Shown here: positions 11,207 through 13,258 of the stretch, one piece after another
Layout of the letters: each line of letters begins with the position of its first letter
Position numbering within the stretch: position 1 is the stretch's first letter
Assembly: GCA_021819605.1 (NCBI GenBank)
Contig: JAKAQT010000032.1
Location: forward strand, 1 to 13,258
Length of the DNA: 13,258 bases
Direction: 5' to 3'
DNA from: Thermoplasmata archaeon
Lineage (GTDB): Archaea > Thermoplasmatota > Thermoplasmata > Thermoplasmatales > Thermoplasmataceae
Made by a program: the position numbers and the translations under genes
Notes under the pieces: model-generated
Told to the model about the DNA's origin: nothing
The model's input: only the letters and a program-made list of their open reading frames with translations
Database searches by the model: none

Positions 11207-13258
11207 TCATATGCTGAAGTGGCGGAAAATGACATTCTTTCCCAGGTCAATAAGGGCCATGGCCACAAAGGTCAGGAGCAGCACAAGCAGCACATCCATC
11301 AGAGGTATTGCTGTGACAAGTATGCCAAGCCATGAAATAAGGGATATTGCCACTATGTCTGCTGCGGATGCTGTCAACAGCCACCTGCTTGGCCTGGAAT
11401 CCCAGAATCTCCTCCTGGACCTCACCATGTAAACAGTGAACTGCCCGGAAAATACCAGCATGTCAAATATGAACGTATGTATCTGGCTCACATTCAATCC
11501 AAGCAGGATTCCAATTTCCAGTATGGCAAAGGATTCCACAAGTATGAGTATGGCAAGACTCATGGACGATCCCACCAGTGACTTGACGTTCCACTTCTCA
11601 GGACTTCTGGAATAGCTCACGTTGTCCGTGGCTATTGACATGGTGACAAAGTCATTTGCGAAGAGCAGCAGTATGACATCAAATGGAGTTGTAACAAAGA
11701 ACCGGTAGATAAAGAATGATGTTGTGAGAAATAGCGCCACCTGAATTGTTTTTATTATCTTGTTCAGGGTGTACGTCAGCATCCTCTGGAAAATCTTCCT
11801 GCCATCCTCCACTGCACTCACGATGTCTGAAATTCCCTCGTGAGTCAGGACGATACTGGCGGAGGCCTTGGCCACATCCGTGGCGGACGCGACGGCTATT
11901 CCGACTTCCGCCTGTTTCAGGGCTGGCGCATCGTTAACACCATCTCCGGTCATGCCTGAAATATGGCCCTCCTTCTGCAGCATGGTCACTATGGTGAACT
12001 TATCTTCGGGGAAGACTTCCGCAAAGGAATCGCAGTCATCAATATTCACGGTTCCGGCCTTAACATCAGCCATCCTGCATATTCTCTCCCCTATGCCCAC
12101 CTCCCTGGCTATTTCCATGGCAATTGGTGTCGAATCTCCAGTCACCATTCTGGCTTTGACCCCAAGATCCCTGAGCTGCCCCACAAGTTTGGCAGAATCT
12201 GGCCTTGGGGGATCATGTAGCGGTATTATACCACAGAACCTCCATTCATTTCCGTTCATTATGGCAATACCCAGTGACCTGTAGCCCTTCAGTGACAGAT
12301 CCCTGACCTTTGACATGACCTCCTCATGATCACGATTGTGACACAGCTGTGCAATCACCTGTGGAGCACCCTTAGTAACGGTTACTGTGGTTCCATTGAT
12401 CTGGATAGTTGCCTCAGTGCGTTTCAGGGCAGGACTGAAAGGTGTGAACTTTACCCTGGTGACAGGCCCTGTATCAATTCCGTTTGCCTTTCCATAGGCT
12501 AGTATTGCCATGTCTATGGAATCCAGGCTGGCCTCGTCAGAGGCAAGCATGGCATACCTGATGAGGTCACCGGAATCGCATCCCATGGCGATGGGATTGA
12601 TAACGGAAATCCTGTTCTGTGTCAGGGTGCCGGTCTTGTCAAAGCATATGGCATCCATGGATGCAGCGTCCTCCACTGCGCTCAGCCTTGTAACAAGTGC
12701 GCCCTTCCTGGAAAGATCAACTGCGCCGTATGCTGTTGCAATGGTGAAGGTTGCAGGCAGGGCAACAGGAATGGATGCAATCAGGACTACAAGTGAGAAA
12801 GGCAGAGCCTCAAGGATTGATACGCCATATAAAATGGCGAAAGCTATGAGGGCTATGACCAGAGCAGCATCTATTGCTGCCAGGTATTTCACTATTGAAA
12901 GTATCAGTGATTCAAGATGTGAGCCGGCCTTTGCCTTATTCACAAGTTCAGCCGTTTTCCCATAGAATGTGTTGCTGCCGGTTGCCACGACAACGCCTGT
13001 TGCCTCCCCACCTTTGGTGACTGTCCCGGAATATATTCTTCCATCTTTTCCCCTGCGCACTGGCTCGGATTCACCTGTAAGGGCGGACTGATCCGAAAGA
13101 ACTTCCCCGGAGATTATCTTGATATCTGCAGGAACTATGTCACCCATTCTTACATGCACTATGTCACCGGGAACCAGCTCTGCTGCAGGGGTGATGTTCC
13201 ATTTTCCGTCCCTAAGCGCCCTGGCAGAGACGTTAACTCTTTCAGTGAGCATCTCTAC
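11207..13258 (-). CDS. P3A-type proton-translocating P-type ATPase, partial (N-terminus outside window)
   Basis: This is a plasma-membrane cation pump driven by ATP, most like P3A H+-ATPases, which export protons. The 683 visible residues begin within the actuator domain (in frame to the window edge; residue numbers here count from the first in-window Met). LTGES (58-62) is the actuator loop. IPVALP (161-166) is the M4 ion-binding unwound segment, of the PVxLP type. The phosphorylation site is DKTGTLT (205-211), the nucleotide domain has KGAPQVI (294-300), and MTGDGVNDAP (434-443) is the hinge. In M6, ANDFVTMS (532-539) supplies the Asp equivalent to the plant pump's essential proton carrier, and ATDNV...SPEKW matches the stalk after M6. 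The position of AHA2 Arg655 appears to be Gln (about 504). There is no autoinhibitory C-terminal tail. In an acidophile it would help keep the cytoplasm near neutral. Confidence 0.92.
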   Translation of the reverse strand, partial: VEMLTERVNVSARALRDGKWNITPAAELVPGDIVHVRMGDIVPADIKIISGEVLSDQSALTGESEPVRRGKDGRIYSGTVTKGGEATGVVVATGSNTFYGKTAELVNKAKAGSHLESLILSIVKYLAAIDAALVIALIAFAILYGVSILEALPFSLVVLIASIPVALPATFTIATAYGAVDLSRKGALVTRLSAVEDAASMDAICFDKTGTLTQNRISVINPIAMGCDSGDLIRYAMLASDEASLDSIDMAILAYGKANGIDTGPVTRVKFTPFSPALKRTEATIQINGTTVTVTKGAPQVIAQLCHNRDHEEVMSKVRDLSLKGYRSLGIAIMNGNEWRFCGIIPLHDPPRPDSAKLVGQLRDLGVKARMVTGDSTPIAMEIAREVGIGERICRMADVKAGTVNIDDCDSFAEVFPEDKFTIVTMLQKEGHISGMTGDGVNDAPALKQAEVGIAVASATDVAKASASIVLTHEGISDIVSAVEDGRKIFQRMLTYTLNKIIKTIQVALFLTTSFFIYRFFVTTPFDVILLLFANDFVTMSIATDNVSYSRSPEKWNVKSLVGSSMSLAILILVESFAILEIGILLGLNVSQIHTFIFDMLVFSGQFTVYMVRSRRRFWDSRPSRWLLTASAADIVAISLISWLGILVTAIPLMDVLLVLLLTFVAMALIDLGKNVIFRHFSI

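Noticed and set aside
12510..12965. 151-codon plus-strand open frame inside the ATPase gene
   Set aside because: Antisense shadow of a well-conserved P-type ATPase region that includes DKTGTLT.
1..13258. Search by eye for tRNA genes, CRISPR arrays, transposase genes or terminal inverted repeats of mobile elements
   Set aside because: None found; all long intervals are filled with ordinary genes and the spacers are short.

Overview
The window reads as chromosomal DNA of a thermoacidophilic archaeon of the Thermoplasmatales type. This rests on heavy use of AGG/AGA arginine and ATA isoleucine codons, AT-rich TATA-like boxes placed about 25 bases before several start codons (the leaderless arrangement common in that group), GGAGG/GAGGTGAT ribosome sites inside operons, and gene content: a P3A-type proton ATPase, a divergent cytochrome bd oxidase, a DtxR-type regulator and a B12-binding radical SAM protein. 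No database search was possible, so the genus is left open. Coding density is very high; the longest stretch without a believable gene is about 217 bases (463-679). I saw no tRNA, rRNA, CRISPR array or insertion sequence.

Layout. Bases 1-1342 (minus strand): the start of a sugar-nucleotidyltransferase cut by the window edge, then a UPF0173-type metallo-beta-lactamase-fold hydrolase. Bases 1343-1453: a compact divergent promoter with mirror-image TATA elements. Bases 1454-4707 (plus): a tight operon of a DtxR-family metal sensor with an unusual Cys-rich ligand set, a NicO/NiCoT-like membrane protein with a His-rich loop, an APC-superfamily permease and a small PH/GRAM-like protein. Bases 4737-5030: a separately promoted antibiotic-biosynthesis-monooxygenase-fold (ABM) small protein. 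Bases 5031-7336 (minus): cydB and cydA, the two core subunits of a bd-type quinol oxidase. Bases 7346-7476: intergenic region with two candidate operators. Bases 7477-10538 (plus): a ribbon-helix-helix regulator with an unassigned C-terminal domain, a glycerophosphodiester phosphodiesterase, and a B12-binding radical SAM protein. Bases 10629-11084 (plus): a universal stress protein preceded by a perfect 15-base palindrome. Bases 11207-13258 (minus): most of a P-type H+-ATPase cut by the right edge.

How the genes may work together (inference). The 1454-4707 cluster looks like a metal-responsive transport unit controlled by its own first gene. The RHH protein, divergent from cydAB, is the natural candidate regulator of the oxidase. 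The proton ATPase and bd oxidase both bear on membrane energetics and pH homeostasis in an acidophile. The best candidates for something little described are the DtxR/NicO-like/APC/PH-like operon with its palindromic operator, and the RHH plus unknown-domain regulator facing cydAB.
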